From Pseudomonadota bacterium (GTDB lineage: Bacteria; Pseudomonadota; Gammaproteobacteria; Xanthomonadales; Rhodanobacteraceae): a DNA stretch of 64,000 bases. The translations under genes and the position numbers were made by a program. The DNA is taken from contig JAKQJM010000057.1 of the NCBI GenBank assembly GCA_029561145.1, positions 155,707-219,706 on the forward strand. Reading direction: 5' to 3'. The notes beneath the pieces were generated by a model, which ran no database searches, was not told where the DNA came from, and worked only from the letters and a program-made list of their open reading frames with translations. Of this stretch, positions 32,519 through 40,906 are shown piece after piece (position 1 is the stretch's first letter; every line of letters begins with the position of its first letter).

Positions 32519-35062
32519 ATGAGAACGACTGTGTCCATCCTGCTATGTGTGTTGGTGACGATCATCGGCCGGCCAGCGACCGCTGCCATCGATGCGTGTG
32601 TGTCGAGCGCTGCCGAACTCTCGCAGCAGTTCCAGTTGGCCATCGTCTCGAGCCAGGACATCACGCTCAAGGTCGTGCGCGGCAGCTACGACATCACCGG
32701 TACCCAGCTGGTCTCATCAGGCATGCAGCGCGTGCCCGCAGTCTCGTTGATCGGGGGTTACGCCCCAGGCTGCGCCTCACGCGTGATTGACCCCGCCAAC
32801 ACCCTATTCACCGCCAGCGGAACCGGCCACATCTATTGGCGCACGTTCGGTAGCCGCATCTCGATCGAGGGCATCACCTTCGAAGGCAATGGCTCAGGCC
32901 TGCATCTGGCCAATTATCCTTTCATCGCGGACGCGGTCAGCTTGATCCTGCGGCGGAACGTGTTTCGCGGCTTCATCGGAGACGTCGACGAAGATTCTCG
33001 CGTTGAGCTGTATACCTATCTGTCGGAATCCTCGGGCAATCGAGTGATCGTCGAGAACAACCTGTTCCATGCCAATTCCGCTCGCACGATTCTAGGCATC
33101 ACTGGCGACGGCGAAGCTGATTCGTTCGTGCCGCTCGATACCCGCGTGGTCAACAATACCATCGCCAACAACCTGGCCAACACCGGACTGTGCGTGATGT
33201 CTGCATCGATCCCGGTACTGGCCAACAACATCGTGCGCGACAACGGCGCCGATATTTCCACTTGGTGCGGCTTTGGGCCGGTCGTCATCGCGGCGCCTGC
33301 AAGCTCGTACAACAACAGCTTTCAGACCCGCAACACGCCGCTGCCGATGTTCGAGGTCGGCACCTCGACTGCGGACCCGGCCTTTATTGATCCGGGGGTG
33401 AACTTCCGCTTGCGCAATGATTCGCCGGCCCTCAACACCGGCAGCACATCTGCCCTGATCAGCCTGCCTGCAACTGACATCGAAGGAAACGTGCGCTTCC
33501 AGGGTTCCGCACCGGATCGCGGTGCCTACGAAAGCGCAAACACGGGCAGCTTCGTGCAGACCGTTACCAATGTGAACGACAATGGGTCCGGTTCACTGCG
33601 TCAGGCGATCCTGGGCGCGAACGGAACACCTGGATTGAACCTCATCTTTTTCGACATCCCCGGCACCTGCCCGCGCACGATCAACCTCAGCTCGGCCTTG
33701 CCCGTTGTTACCGAAAGTCTGCGCATTGATGCCGCCACCCAGCCGGGATCGGCAAGCAACACATCGGCGTCCGCAGACAATGCGACGCGCTGCGTGATTG
33801 TCCGGCCCGCAACGGTGAACGCGATCGGGCGTGGCCTTGCCACCAACACGGTGTCCGGCAGCGGTGTACAGCTGGGCATCAACGGCATCGCCATGGGTGG
33901 TTTCAGCGACGCGGCGATCTACCTCCTTGGCGGTGGCGCGCACTACGTGCAGGGCAGCCAGTTCGGTGGCAGCGTGGGGGGCGTCGCACTGCCCGCCAGT
34001 GCGACCCATGTGCTGGTCGGGGCCAGTGCGGGCGCGCGCGTTGGTGGGCCCAACGATTCGCAACGCAACATCATAGGCGGGGCCACGGTGGCCGGCGTAT
34101 CGCTTGAACTGGCAAGCAATAGCAGCATCGAGAACAATCTGATCGGTGTGGACGTGAACGGCCGCTTCGCCAGCCCGAATGCAATCGGCGTACGCCTCAA
34201 TGCGGCCAGCGGAAACCGCATCATCGACAACGTGATCTCGGGCAACGGCAACGGCATAGTTCTGCTTGAGCCCGGGGGCTTCAACTCCAGAAACAACACG
34301 ATCAATGGCAATCGCATCGGACTGCGTGCAGTGCCCCTGATCACCCAGGGCGGGGTCTCGGACTATCGTCTCGGCAACGATTTCAACGGCGTTCTGATTT
34401 ACGGCAGTGACAACGTTCTTGGTGCCTGCCGTCACATCGAAGCAGGGCAACTCGTGTTCGGAGGAGCCGAGAACACGATTGCCTACAACGGAACCTCCAC
34501 CGGCGCGGCAGGCATCAACGTGCGCAGCGGTCGCGGGGTATGCATCGCTGGAAATCGCGTGTACGGCAACAATGGATCGAGCGGGCAGCAGGTTGACATC
34601 GGCGCTCTGGGTATCGACCCGGTCGACAACGACAGTGCCGCCGGCAGCGATGCGCTCAGCAACCGAGGGCTCAACGCGCCTACGCTGCTTGCGGCTGGCG
34701 GTTCGGACACGCGCGGCAACCTGCGCGTGCGCCTGCAATCGCGCAACGGCATCTATCGCGTGTTGGCCTATTCGCGCGCCGGTGGGTGTAGTGGCACGCA
34801 GGGCGAGGCCGATGTCGACCATACCGATCCCTACGTTGCTTACAGCATTTCCAACGCGAGTGCCGGAAACGACGGCTTCGTGGAATTGGACCTTCCGGTG
34901 GCCACCGTTGGATCGCAGAGTACGCTGGTCGGTCGCGGTTTCGTCACGCAGGTGCAGCGCATACCCAATCCGGTCAGCGAACCGCCCGATACGTCGGAGC
35001 TTGGCGGTTGTAGGGTGTACGCGTTCGACGACGTCATCTTTGCCGACGGGTTTGATCCGTAG
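32519..35062 (+). CDS. exported right-handed beta-helix protein with C-terminal tail
   Basis: 847 aa from the ATG at 32519, which begins a signal peptide (TTVSILLCVLVTIIGRPATA). Two beta-helix regions flank an internal VTNVNDNGSGSLRQAILGAN...FDIPGTCPR module (about nt 33560-33670) shared with the divergent gene. Many NNTIANNL/IENNLIGVD turns suggest a polysaccharide-binding or lyase-like helix, but no catalytic motif is visible. It ends VIFADGFDP. The longer open frame upstream of 32519 is antisense to the neighbouring gene and is not used. Confidence 0.85.
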   Translation: MRTTVSILLCVLVTIIGRPATAAIDACVSSAAELSQQFQLAIVSSQDITLKVVRGSYDITGTQLVSSGMQRVPAVSLIGGYAPGCASRVIDPANTLFTASGTGHIYWRTFGSRISIEGITFEGNGSGLHLANYPFIADAVSLILRRNVFRGFIGDVDEDSRVELYTYLSESSGNRVIVENNLFHANSARTILGITGDGEADSFVPLDTRVVNNTIANNLANTGLCVMSASIPVLANNIVRDNGADISTWCGFGPVVIAAPASSYNNSFQTRNTPLPMFEVGTSTADPAFIDPGVNFRLRNDSPALNTGSTSALISLPATDIEGNVRFQGSAPDRGAYESANTGSFVQTVTNVNDNGSGSLRQAILGANGTPGLNLIFFDIPGTCPRTINLSSALPVVTESLRIDAATQPGSASNTSASADNATRCVIVRPATVNAIGRGLATNTVSGSGVQLGINGIAMGGFSDAAIYLLGGGAHYVQGSQFGGSVGGVALPASATHVLVGASAGARVGGPNDSQRNIIGGATVAGVSLELASNSSIENNLIGVDVNGRFASPNAIGVRLNAASGNRIIDNVISGNGNGIVLLEPGGFNSRNNTINGNRIGLRAVPLITQGGVSDYRLGNDFNGVLIYGSDNVLGACRHIEAGQLVFGGAENTIAYNGTSTGAAGINVRSGRGVCIAGNRVYGNNGSSGQQVDIGALGIDPVDNDSAAGSDALSNRGLNAPTLLAAGGSDTRGNLRVRLQSRNGIYRVLAYSRAGGCSGTQGEADVDHTDPYVAYSISNASAGNDGFVELDLPVATVGSQSTLVGRGFVTQVQRIPNPVSEPPDTSELGGCRVYAFDDVIFADGFDP

Positions 35063-35171
35063 ACGCTGGCTGATCGCCTTCGGCTGCCGCGCGCAAAGCG
35101 CAACGTGCCTATGATGAGGATGTTGCGCAGCGGGGCTGTGCGTCGCGCTGAGCAGCGGATCATGAGCCCGG

Positions 35172-37922
35172 CTATTTCGGTCGCATCGATTCCATTGCGG
35201 CGAGGCGAGGATCGGCACGGGCCGAGCGCTCGAAGAATGGAATCGAGGTGGCGGCCGCCGCCGCTGCTGCATTGGCATCGCCATTTGCGCCGCGCTTGCG
35301 CAGATCGAGCGCGAGCTCTGCGTTGGCGTACGCGAGCCCTACTTCGCCCAGCACGCCGTCTGCACGAGCCAGCGCGAGCGCTTCCTCGTGCAGCGTGATC
35401 GCGCGATCAAGCGAGCCAGCCTCACGCTCGATGGCACCCATCAACAGACCCGCTTCGAATTGCTCGACACCACGCGCCCCTTCGCTCGCGCCGAGCGCGG
35501 TGAACGTGGCGCGCAAGGCTTCCATCGAGTTCCCTCGCGGGTCGGAGCGTCGGAGCGCTTCGGCATGCAGAAGTTTTGCCCACAACGCATGCCTGGACAT
35601 CGCGCTGGCACCCGGATAGGCCTCAAGCGATAGCCGCAGCGCATCCACTGCTTCCGCAGTCTGGCCACGTTCAAGCAGGATGCGACCGAGATTTCGCTGC
35701 GCCGCACCGCGCATGGTCATGGTCGGTTCGCCAGTAAGCGCAATGCGCGCGTGATGCTCTGCCGCGTCCAGGCGGTATTCGTACAGGGCAACACGCGCCA
35801 GCACGCTGTTTGCGGCTGGACGCAACGAGGCCTGTGCCGCTGCATTGTCAGCGCTGCGTTCCAGCACGAGTTCGGCGTTCGTGCGTGCCTCATCAAGGCG
35901 GCCTTGTTCGAGGTGGATGGCAGCCAGCGCATGCAGGACGGTTAGCGTGCGCAGGTGACGTGCACCCAGTAGCTCACTGAGCAGGGCTTGCGAGCGGCGC
36001 AGAGCCTGCTCCGCATCCGCGTAGCGGCCGAGCGCGATCAGCGATGTGGACAGGTTCATCAGATCCATCGCGTAATCGGGGTCACGTTCTCCGGACAGTG
36101 CGCGTCGTTCGCTGAGGATTTGTTCCCGCAATTGCAATGCCGAAGTGAGGTCGCCACGCATATTGGCATTGCGCGCCAGTCCAGTGGCTACGCTGATCAG
36201 CTCGCGTCTGCGGTCATCGGCGGCGGCGCGGTAGATCGCTTGCGCCTGCATCAGATGAGTGCGCGCGTCGTCAGATTTGCCGAGGTCATTTTCAGCGTAG
36301 CCAATATAGAGCAGCGCTTTGGCATGCAAGATCGGATCGGCGGCAGGAATGCGGGCGATCGAATCGAGCGCGGTGCGATAGGCGGCGTGCGCCGAGTTGC
36401 GGCGTCCGGCGACGCGCAGTCCGCTGCCGATTTCCAGCAGCAATTCAGCCTGCACTTCCGGTTCGTCGGCCAACTCGTTGATCAGGCGATCTGGAGTGGA
36501 TTCGAGCAGCTCGACGACCGTCTTCTCGCCATGATTCGCCGTGCTGAACGCGTCGGCGCGATCGAACATCGACACTAGAAACTGCTTGGAGAGTTCGGCA
36601 CGTCGGGCCGATGCCCGTGCGGCTTCGGCGTTGGCGATGGCAGCGCGGCGTTGCACGATGGATACAGACAATGCAGCAAGCACGACGGCGAGCGCCACGC
36701 CGCCGAGCACCACCGCGAGGCGATTGCGCGCAACAAACTTGGCAACACGATAGCCGAGCGTTGCTGGTCGTGCGCGAATTGGTCGCCGCTCGAGCCAACT
36801 GCACAGGTCCTCCGCGAGAGCGGCGGCGCTTGGATAGCGGGCCTCCGGCGAGCTGCGCAGCGCCTGCAACACGATCAAATCGAGTTCGCGATCGATACCG
36901 GGCAATACCTGTCCTTGAGCCTCGGCACCTCGGTGCCACATGCGCCCCAGCGTGCTCGGAGCCTCGGTCGCATCGCGTGACACATCGGCAACCACCTGGG
37001 ACAAACTCTGGTGCCCGCGCCCGTGCGGCAGCACTCCCGACAGCAGTTCGTAGAGAAGCAGGCCGATGGCGTAGACGTCGGTAGCGATCGCGATCGGCTC
37101 GCCGAGCAGTTGCTCGGGTGATGCGTAGGCCGGCGACATCACGCGTGATCCGGTTTCCGTCGCACCCACGTTCGATGATTCATCCAGAACCCGCGCGATT
37201 CCAAAATCAAGAACCTTGAGGACACCTTCATCCGTCACCAACGTGTTTGCGGGTTTGAGGTCACGGTGAACTACTAGATGACGGTGTGCGTAGTCCACCG
37301 CGGAACACAACGCAATGACCAGTCGCACGCGACTGCGCACGTCAAGCTGATGGGTGCGCGCGAACTGGTCGATGGGAACTCCGCGAATGCACTCCATCGC
37401 GAAGTAGGGCAGGCCAGCCGCAGTCATGCCGCCGTCCAGCAAGCGGGCGATTCCGGGATGTTCGAGACGGGCAAGGATCTGCCGTTCGCGCTGAAAGCGG
37501 TGCAGCACGCCATCGGAGTCCATGCCACGCTTGAGCAGTTTGACGGCGACCTGTTGCTCGAATTGCCCGTCGTTGCGCGAAGCCAGCCATACTTCGCCCA
37601 TGCCGCCACGCCCCAGCATTTCCTTGAGGCGCCATGGTCCGATCATGTCGTTGGCCGAGTGGGCTTCCTTCTCCATGCGACCGGATGCAAGCTGGTGCAG
37701 CGCGGCGGGTGCCAGCGCCGCGAGTCCGGCTTCGAGCACGCCATGTTCGCGCGCATCGGCGGCAAGCAGTTTGGCTACGCGCGCGGCGAGCGCCGGCTCG
37801 CGGGAGTGCAAATCATGCAGGTGTTGCCGGCGCGCATCCGGATCGAGGTCAGCAAACTGCTCGAAACACGCGATGGCTCGCTGTAGCAGCTTGGCATCCT
37901 CAATCGCGTCAGGCTCGCTCAT
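35172..37922 (-). CDS. Ser/Thr protein kinase with membrane segment and TPR-like repeats
   Basis: 916 aa from the ATG at 37922, which lies 14 bp inside the end of the upstream sigma gene. A short N-terminal helical region (EDAKLLQRAIACFEQFAD) precedes a PKN-type kinase: LGRGGMGEVWLASRND (glycine loop), VAVKLL (Lys), VVHRDLKPANTLV (HRD) and DFGIARVLDES. One membrane segment follows (VVLGGVALAVVLAALSVSIV), then a long TPR-like helical part (GRYADAEQALRRSQALL; NLGRILLERGQTAEAVDALR). With the adjacent ECF gene it forms a kinase/sigma pair; the kinase probably controls the sigma. The input signal is unknown. Confidence 0.93.
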   Translation of the reverse strand: MSEPDAIEDAKLLQRAIACFEQFADLDPDARRQHLHDLHSREPALAARVAKLLAADAREHGVLEAGLAALAPAALHQLASGRMEKEAHSANDMIGPWRLKEMLGRGGMGEVWLASRNDGQFEQQVAVKLLKRGMDSDGVLHRFQRERQILARLEHPGIARLLDGGMTAAGLPYFAMECIRGVPIDQFARTHQLDVRSRVRLVIALCSAVDYAHRHLVVHRDLKPANTLVTDEGVLKVLDFGIARVLDESSNVGATETGSRVMSPAYASPEQLLGEPIAIATDVYAIGLLLYELLSGVLPHGRGHQSLSQVVADVSRDATEAPSTLGRMWHRGAEAQGQVLPGIDRELDLIVLQALRSSPEARYPSAAALAEDLCSWLERRPIRARPATLGYRVAKFVARNRLAVVLGGVALAVVLAALSVSIVQRRAAIANAEAARASARRAELSKQFLVSMFDRADAFSTANHGEKTVVELLESTPDRLINELADEPEVQAELLLEIGSGLRVAGRRNSAHAAYRTALDSIARIPAADPILHAKALLYIGYAENDLGKSDDARTHLMQAQAIYRAAADDRRRELISVATGLARNANMRGDLTSALQLREQILSERRALSGERDPDYAMDLMNLSTSLIALGRYADAEQALRRSQALLSELLGARHLRTLTVLHALAAIHLEQGRLDEARTNAELVLERSADNAAAQASLRPAANSVLARVALYEYRLDAAEHHARIALTGEPTMTMRGAAQRNLGRILLERGQTAEAVDALRLSLEAYPGASAMSRHALWAKLLHAEALRRSDPRGNSMEALRATFTALGASEGARGVEQFEAGLLMGAIEREAGSLDRAITLHEEALALARADGVLGEVGLAYANAELALDLRKRGANGDANAAAAAAATSIPFFERSARADPRLAAMESMRPK

Positions 37923-38478
37923 CGTTGAGGATGTCGTAGAGGAATGCACGGGCGACGCGCCAGTCGCGCTTCAGTGTGCGAGTGCCGACACCGAGTAGCG
38001 GCTCGATGTCCTCAAGGTCGAGGCCGCCAAAGAAGCGAAGTTCGACAATCTGGGCCATGCGCGGATTGAACTCTGCAAGTCGATCGAGTGCTTCGTCGAG
38101 GGCAACGACCTGATCTGAGTCTTCCGGCAACTGCGCACCTGCGAGTTGTTCCTGGAGTTCGAGTGGTTTGATGCCGCCGCCGCGCTTCTGGGTCAATGCC
38201 GTACGCGCATGATCAACCGCGATCTGGCGCATTGCGCGGGCAGCGACTGCGAACAGATGGCGGCGATCTCGAAACGGCAGGGCACTGGCACCGACCAGAC
38301 GCAGGCAGGCTTCATTCACCAGCGAGGTGGTCTGCAGTCGCGCCGGTGCACTGGCACCGACATGACGCCTGGCCAACGCGCGAAGGTCGTCGTAAATCAG
38401 CGTGAACAGCGCATTCGACGCGGCCTGATCGCCGTGTCGGGTGGCTTCCAATAGATCGGTCACACTTTCCACTGTCAC
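37909..38478 (-). CDS. ECF sigma factor, kinase-linked type
   Basis: 189 aa. TIGR02999-like ECF of the kinase-associated class. Region 2.2 reads RLQTTSLVNEACLRL (T50, T51 and S52), where most ECF factors have an acidic DAEDLVQE-type motif. Region 4 is FFGGLDLEDIEPLLGVGTRTLKRDWRVARAFL. In the Vibrio EcfP/PknT system, ECFs of this kind gain the missing negative charge by kinase phosphorylation of a threonine in this region. The kinase gene begins inside the 3' end of this gene. Confidence 0.85.
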   Translation of the reverse strand: MTVESVTDLLEATRHGDQAASNALFTLIYDDLRALARRHVGASAPARLQTTSLVNEACLRLVGASALPFRDRRHLFAVAARAMRQIAVDHARTALTQKRGGGIKPLELQEQLAGAQLPEDSDQVVALDEALDRLAEFNPRMAQIVELRFFGGLDLEDIEPLLGVGTRTLKRDWRVARAFLYDILNDERA

Positions 38479-38580
38479 TCCGACACGGATGCTGGCTGGA
38501 TGGTGTCATACGCCCGAAGCACGGGCAATTGCAGATCGATACCGGCTCCAAGCGCAAGAAGTGCAAGAAGTGCAAGGCAG

Positions 38581-38655
38581 ATGTTCGGTCGAAACCTGAT
38601 CCCGCGCTCAACCGGCATGATCGCGCTGGGCGATGTGGTCGAGATCATTGCGTGA
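38581..38655 (+). pseudogene. 25-codon remnant of a MOSC gene 3' end
   Basis: The reading frame MFGRNLIPRSTGMIALGD then VVEIIA and TGA aligns with the last 24 codons plus stop of the intact MOSC gene (30622-30696): 58 of 75 bases and 18 of 24 residues are identical. Homology stops abruptly upstream at about 38580, next to a short tandem repeat of GCAAGAAGT (38553-38577). It has no upstream gene body, so it is a detached or displaced gene end. The intact copy and this one bracket a 7.9-kb block. Confidence 0.75.
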
Positions 38656-38678
38656 CCTGCCAATGGGTCCGATGTAGA

Positions 38679-38694
38679 TCGGGCTTCGGCCCGA
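38679..38694. repeat. UUCG-loop hairpin (REP-like unit)
   Basis: TCGGGC (38679-38684) and GCCCGA (38689-38694) enclose TTCG, giving a 6-bp stem with a very stable cUUCGg tetraloop. No U tract follows, so it is not a classical terminator. Short GGGC-TTCG-GCCC palindromes of this kind are common extragenic units in Xanthomonas relatives. It lies between the MOSC remnant and the GMC gene. Confidence 0.45.
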
Positions 38695-38772
38695 CATGAG
38701 ATCCAACCATGCCAGCACGATTGGAGCATGTGCTCTAGCATCGCCGACTAGGGTCGGACGATTCACTCGCAC

Positions 38773-40380
38773 ATGCATTCCGCAATGACCTATGACCATG
38801 TGATTGTCGGTGCCGGTTCGGCCGGTTGCGTGCTGGCCGATCGGCTCAGTGCCAATCCGGCGACCCGCGTGCTCCTGCTTGAAGCCGGTGGGCGTGACTG
38901 GCACCCGTTCATCCACATGCCGGCCGGCATCGGCAAGCTCGCATCGAATCCGCGCCACAACTGGAATTACACGACCGAGCCGCAAGCCAACCTCGAAGGG
39001 CGTCGACTGTGGTGGCCGCGCGGCAAGGTGCTCGGTGGCTCCAGTTCGATCAATGCGATGTGCTACATCCGCGGAGTCAGGGGCGACTACGACGATTGGG
39101 CACGCCGGACCGGTGATCCACGCTGGGCCTGGGACAATGTGCTCGGCTACTTCCGGCGTTCCGAAGCCAATGCGCGCGGTGCCGATGCGCTGCACGGTGC
39201 CGACGGTCCGCTCAGCGTATCCGATCTGCGCCATCGCAATCCGCTGTCGCAGGTCTTCCTCGATGCGGCTTCGGCAGCAGGATTCCCGCGCAATCCCGAT
39301 TTCAACGGCGCCGCGCAAGAGGGTTTCGGCTTCTATCAGGTCACCCAGCGCAATGGCGCGCGCTGTTCGACGGCCGCGTCGTTCCTGCGCGAGGCGAGAG
39401 GCAGGCCAAACCTCACCGTGCGCACGCATGCCACGGTCCAGCAATTGCTGTTCTCCGGCGCGCGTGCGATCGGCGTCGACTATCGCCACCACGGCCGGCT
39501 CAAGCGCGCCGAGGCAGGCGAGGTGCTGCTCGCCGGTGGTGCGCTCAACTCGCCGCAGTTGCTGATGCTGTCGGGAATCGGCCCGGCCGATCATCTGCGC
39601 GAGCAGGGCATCGGCGTGCGCCACGCACTGGCCGGGGTCGGCAGCAACCTGCAGGATCATCTCGATATCTGCTCGCTGACCCATTGCAACGAGGCGATCA
39701 CCTACGACAAGGTCAATGACGTCGCGGTCGCACTCGAATTCCTGTTCAAGCGTTCGGGTATCGGCACCTCGAACATCGCCGAGTGCGGCGGCTTCCTGCG
39801 CTCGCGCCATGCCGAGGACGAGCGCTGCGACCTGCAGTTCCATTTTGTGCCGGCCATGCTCGATGATCATGGTCGCAACAAGCTCGAAGGCCATGGCTAC
39901 ACCCTGCATGCCTGCATGCTGCGGCCGAAATCACGAGGATCGCTGCGCCTCAAGTCGAACGATCCGCAACAGCCGATCGCGATCCACGCAAACTACCTGA
40001 GTGACGTTGACGGCTACGACCTGAAGATGCTGGTCGAAGCCACCCGCCTCTCGCATGCGATTTTTGCCCAGGCCCCATTCGACCGATACCGCGGTGCCAC
40101 GATTTTCCCGGACATCGATATCGCCGACGATCGCGCGGTCGAGGCCTTCATCCGGCACAAGGCGGAAACCGTCTACCACCCGGTCGGCACCTGCCGCATG
40201 GGAAACGACGACGGCGCGGTCGTCGACAGCGAACTGCGCGTGCACGGCATCACCGGCCTGCGTGTCGTCGATGCCTCGGTGATGCCCGATCTGCCGACCG
40301 GCAACACCAACGCACCGACGATCATGATCGCGGAGCGGGCTTCGGATCTCATCCTGGGCCGTAACCCACTTCAACGATAG
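38773..40380 (+). CDS. GMC-family FAD oxidoreductase (choline-dehydrogenase-like)
   Basis: 535 aa. N-terminal FAD-binding fold [23 protein letters not shown] signature [14 protein letters not shown], second signature [20 protein letters not shown], and C-terminal [20 protein letters not shown] plus [12 protein letters not shown]. These oxidise alcohols (choline/BetA relatives among them) with FAD. There is no betB, betI or transporter beside it, so the substrate is unassigned. The start may be the ATG at 38773 or 38785. Confidence 0.9.
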   Translation: MHSAMTYDHVIVGAGSAGCVLADRLSANPATRVLLLEAGGRDWHPFIHMPAGIGKLASNPRHNWNYTTEPQANLEGRRLWWPRGKVLGGSSSINAMCYIRGVRGDYDDWARRTGDPRWAWDNVLGYFRRSEANARGADALHGADGPLSVSDLRHRNPLSQVFLDAASAAGFPRNPDFNGAAQEGFGFYQVTQRNGARCSTAASFLREARGRPNLTVRTHATVQQLLFSGARAIGVDYRHHGRLKRAEAGEVLLAGGALNSPQLLMLSGIGPADHLREQGIGVRHALAGVGSNLQDHLDICSLTHCNEAITYDKVNDVAVALEFLFKRSGIGTSNIAECGGFLRSRHAEDERCDLQFHFVPAMLDDHGRNKLEGHGYTLHACMLRPKSRGSLRLKSNDPQQPIAIHANYLSDVDGYDLKMLVEATRLSHAIFAQAPFDRYRGATIFPDIDIADDRAVEAFIRHKAETVYHPVGTCRMGNDDGAVVDSELRVHGITGLRVVDASVMPDLPTGNTNAPTIMIAERASDLILGRNPLQR

Positions 40381-40444
40381 AGCCTGCAGGCTTTCGGTAA
40401 TTTTATTCAAAGTTCCCGCAAGCCTTGCCCAGCCCCAAGACGCG

Positions 40445-40906
40445 TCAGACGTGTTGGCCTGACGCCTGCCCACTCAGATCGTCGAGGATCGGGCAGTCGG
40501 GCCGTGCATCCCCGTGGCAACGCCGCGCCAGGTCTTCAAGCGTGCGCTGCATCGCCTGCATTTCGGCAATGCGGAGGCCCAACCCGTCGGCGTGCTGCAT
40601 TGCCAATCGCTTGACCTCCGCGCTCGCACGCGAACGGTCGGACCAGAGCTGCAGGAGCATTTCGATCTGCTTCATCGAAAACCCCAGCGTCCGCGCACGC
40701 TTGATGAAGCGCAGGCGATGGACGTCGGCATCCCGGTAGAGCCGGTAGCCTGCCATCGTCCTTGCCGCCTCGGGGATGAGAGCGATGCTTTCGTAATGCC
40801 GGATCATTTTTGCCGAGACGCCGGACAGTCCGGCCGCCTCGCCGATGTTGTGCAGGCCTTGCTCACGGGCTTCGCCGAGCTCGGGGCGCTGGATCCTGAT
40901 GGGCAT
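40445..40906 (-). CDS. cueR: CueR-like copper-responsive MerR regulator
   Basis: 153 aa. MerR DNA-binding domain [28 protein letters not shown], long dimerisation helix, and metal-binding loop [14 protein letters not shown], a C-x7-C arrangement as in CueR (Cu(I) sensor). The ATG at 40906 has an AGGAGGTG Shine-Dalgarno lying inside the last codons of copA. It would activate the copA and copZ promoters at 43351-43450. The overlap with copA (44 bp) suggests co-transcription and autoregulation. Confidence 0.9.
   Translation of the reverse strand: MPIRIQRPELGEAREQGLHNIGEAAGLSGVSAKMIRHYESIALIPEAARTMAGYRLYRDADVHRLRFIKRARTLGFSMKQIEMLLQLWSDRSRASAEVKRLAMQHADGLGLRIAEMQAMQRTLEDLARRCHGDARPDCPILDDLSGQASGQHV

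Noticed and set aside
30697-38580. Integrase or transposase genes inside the bracketed block
   Set aside because: All open frames in the block are accounted for by beta-helix, kinase and sigma genes or their shadows; no recombinase motif is visible.
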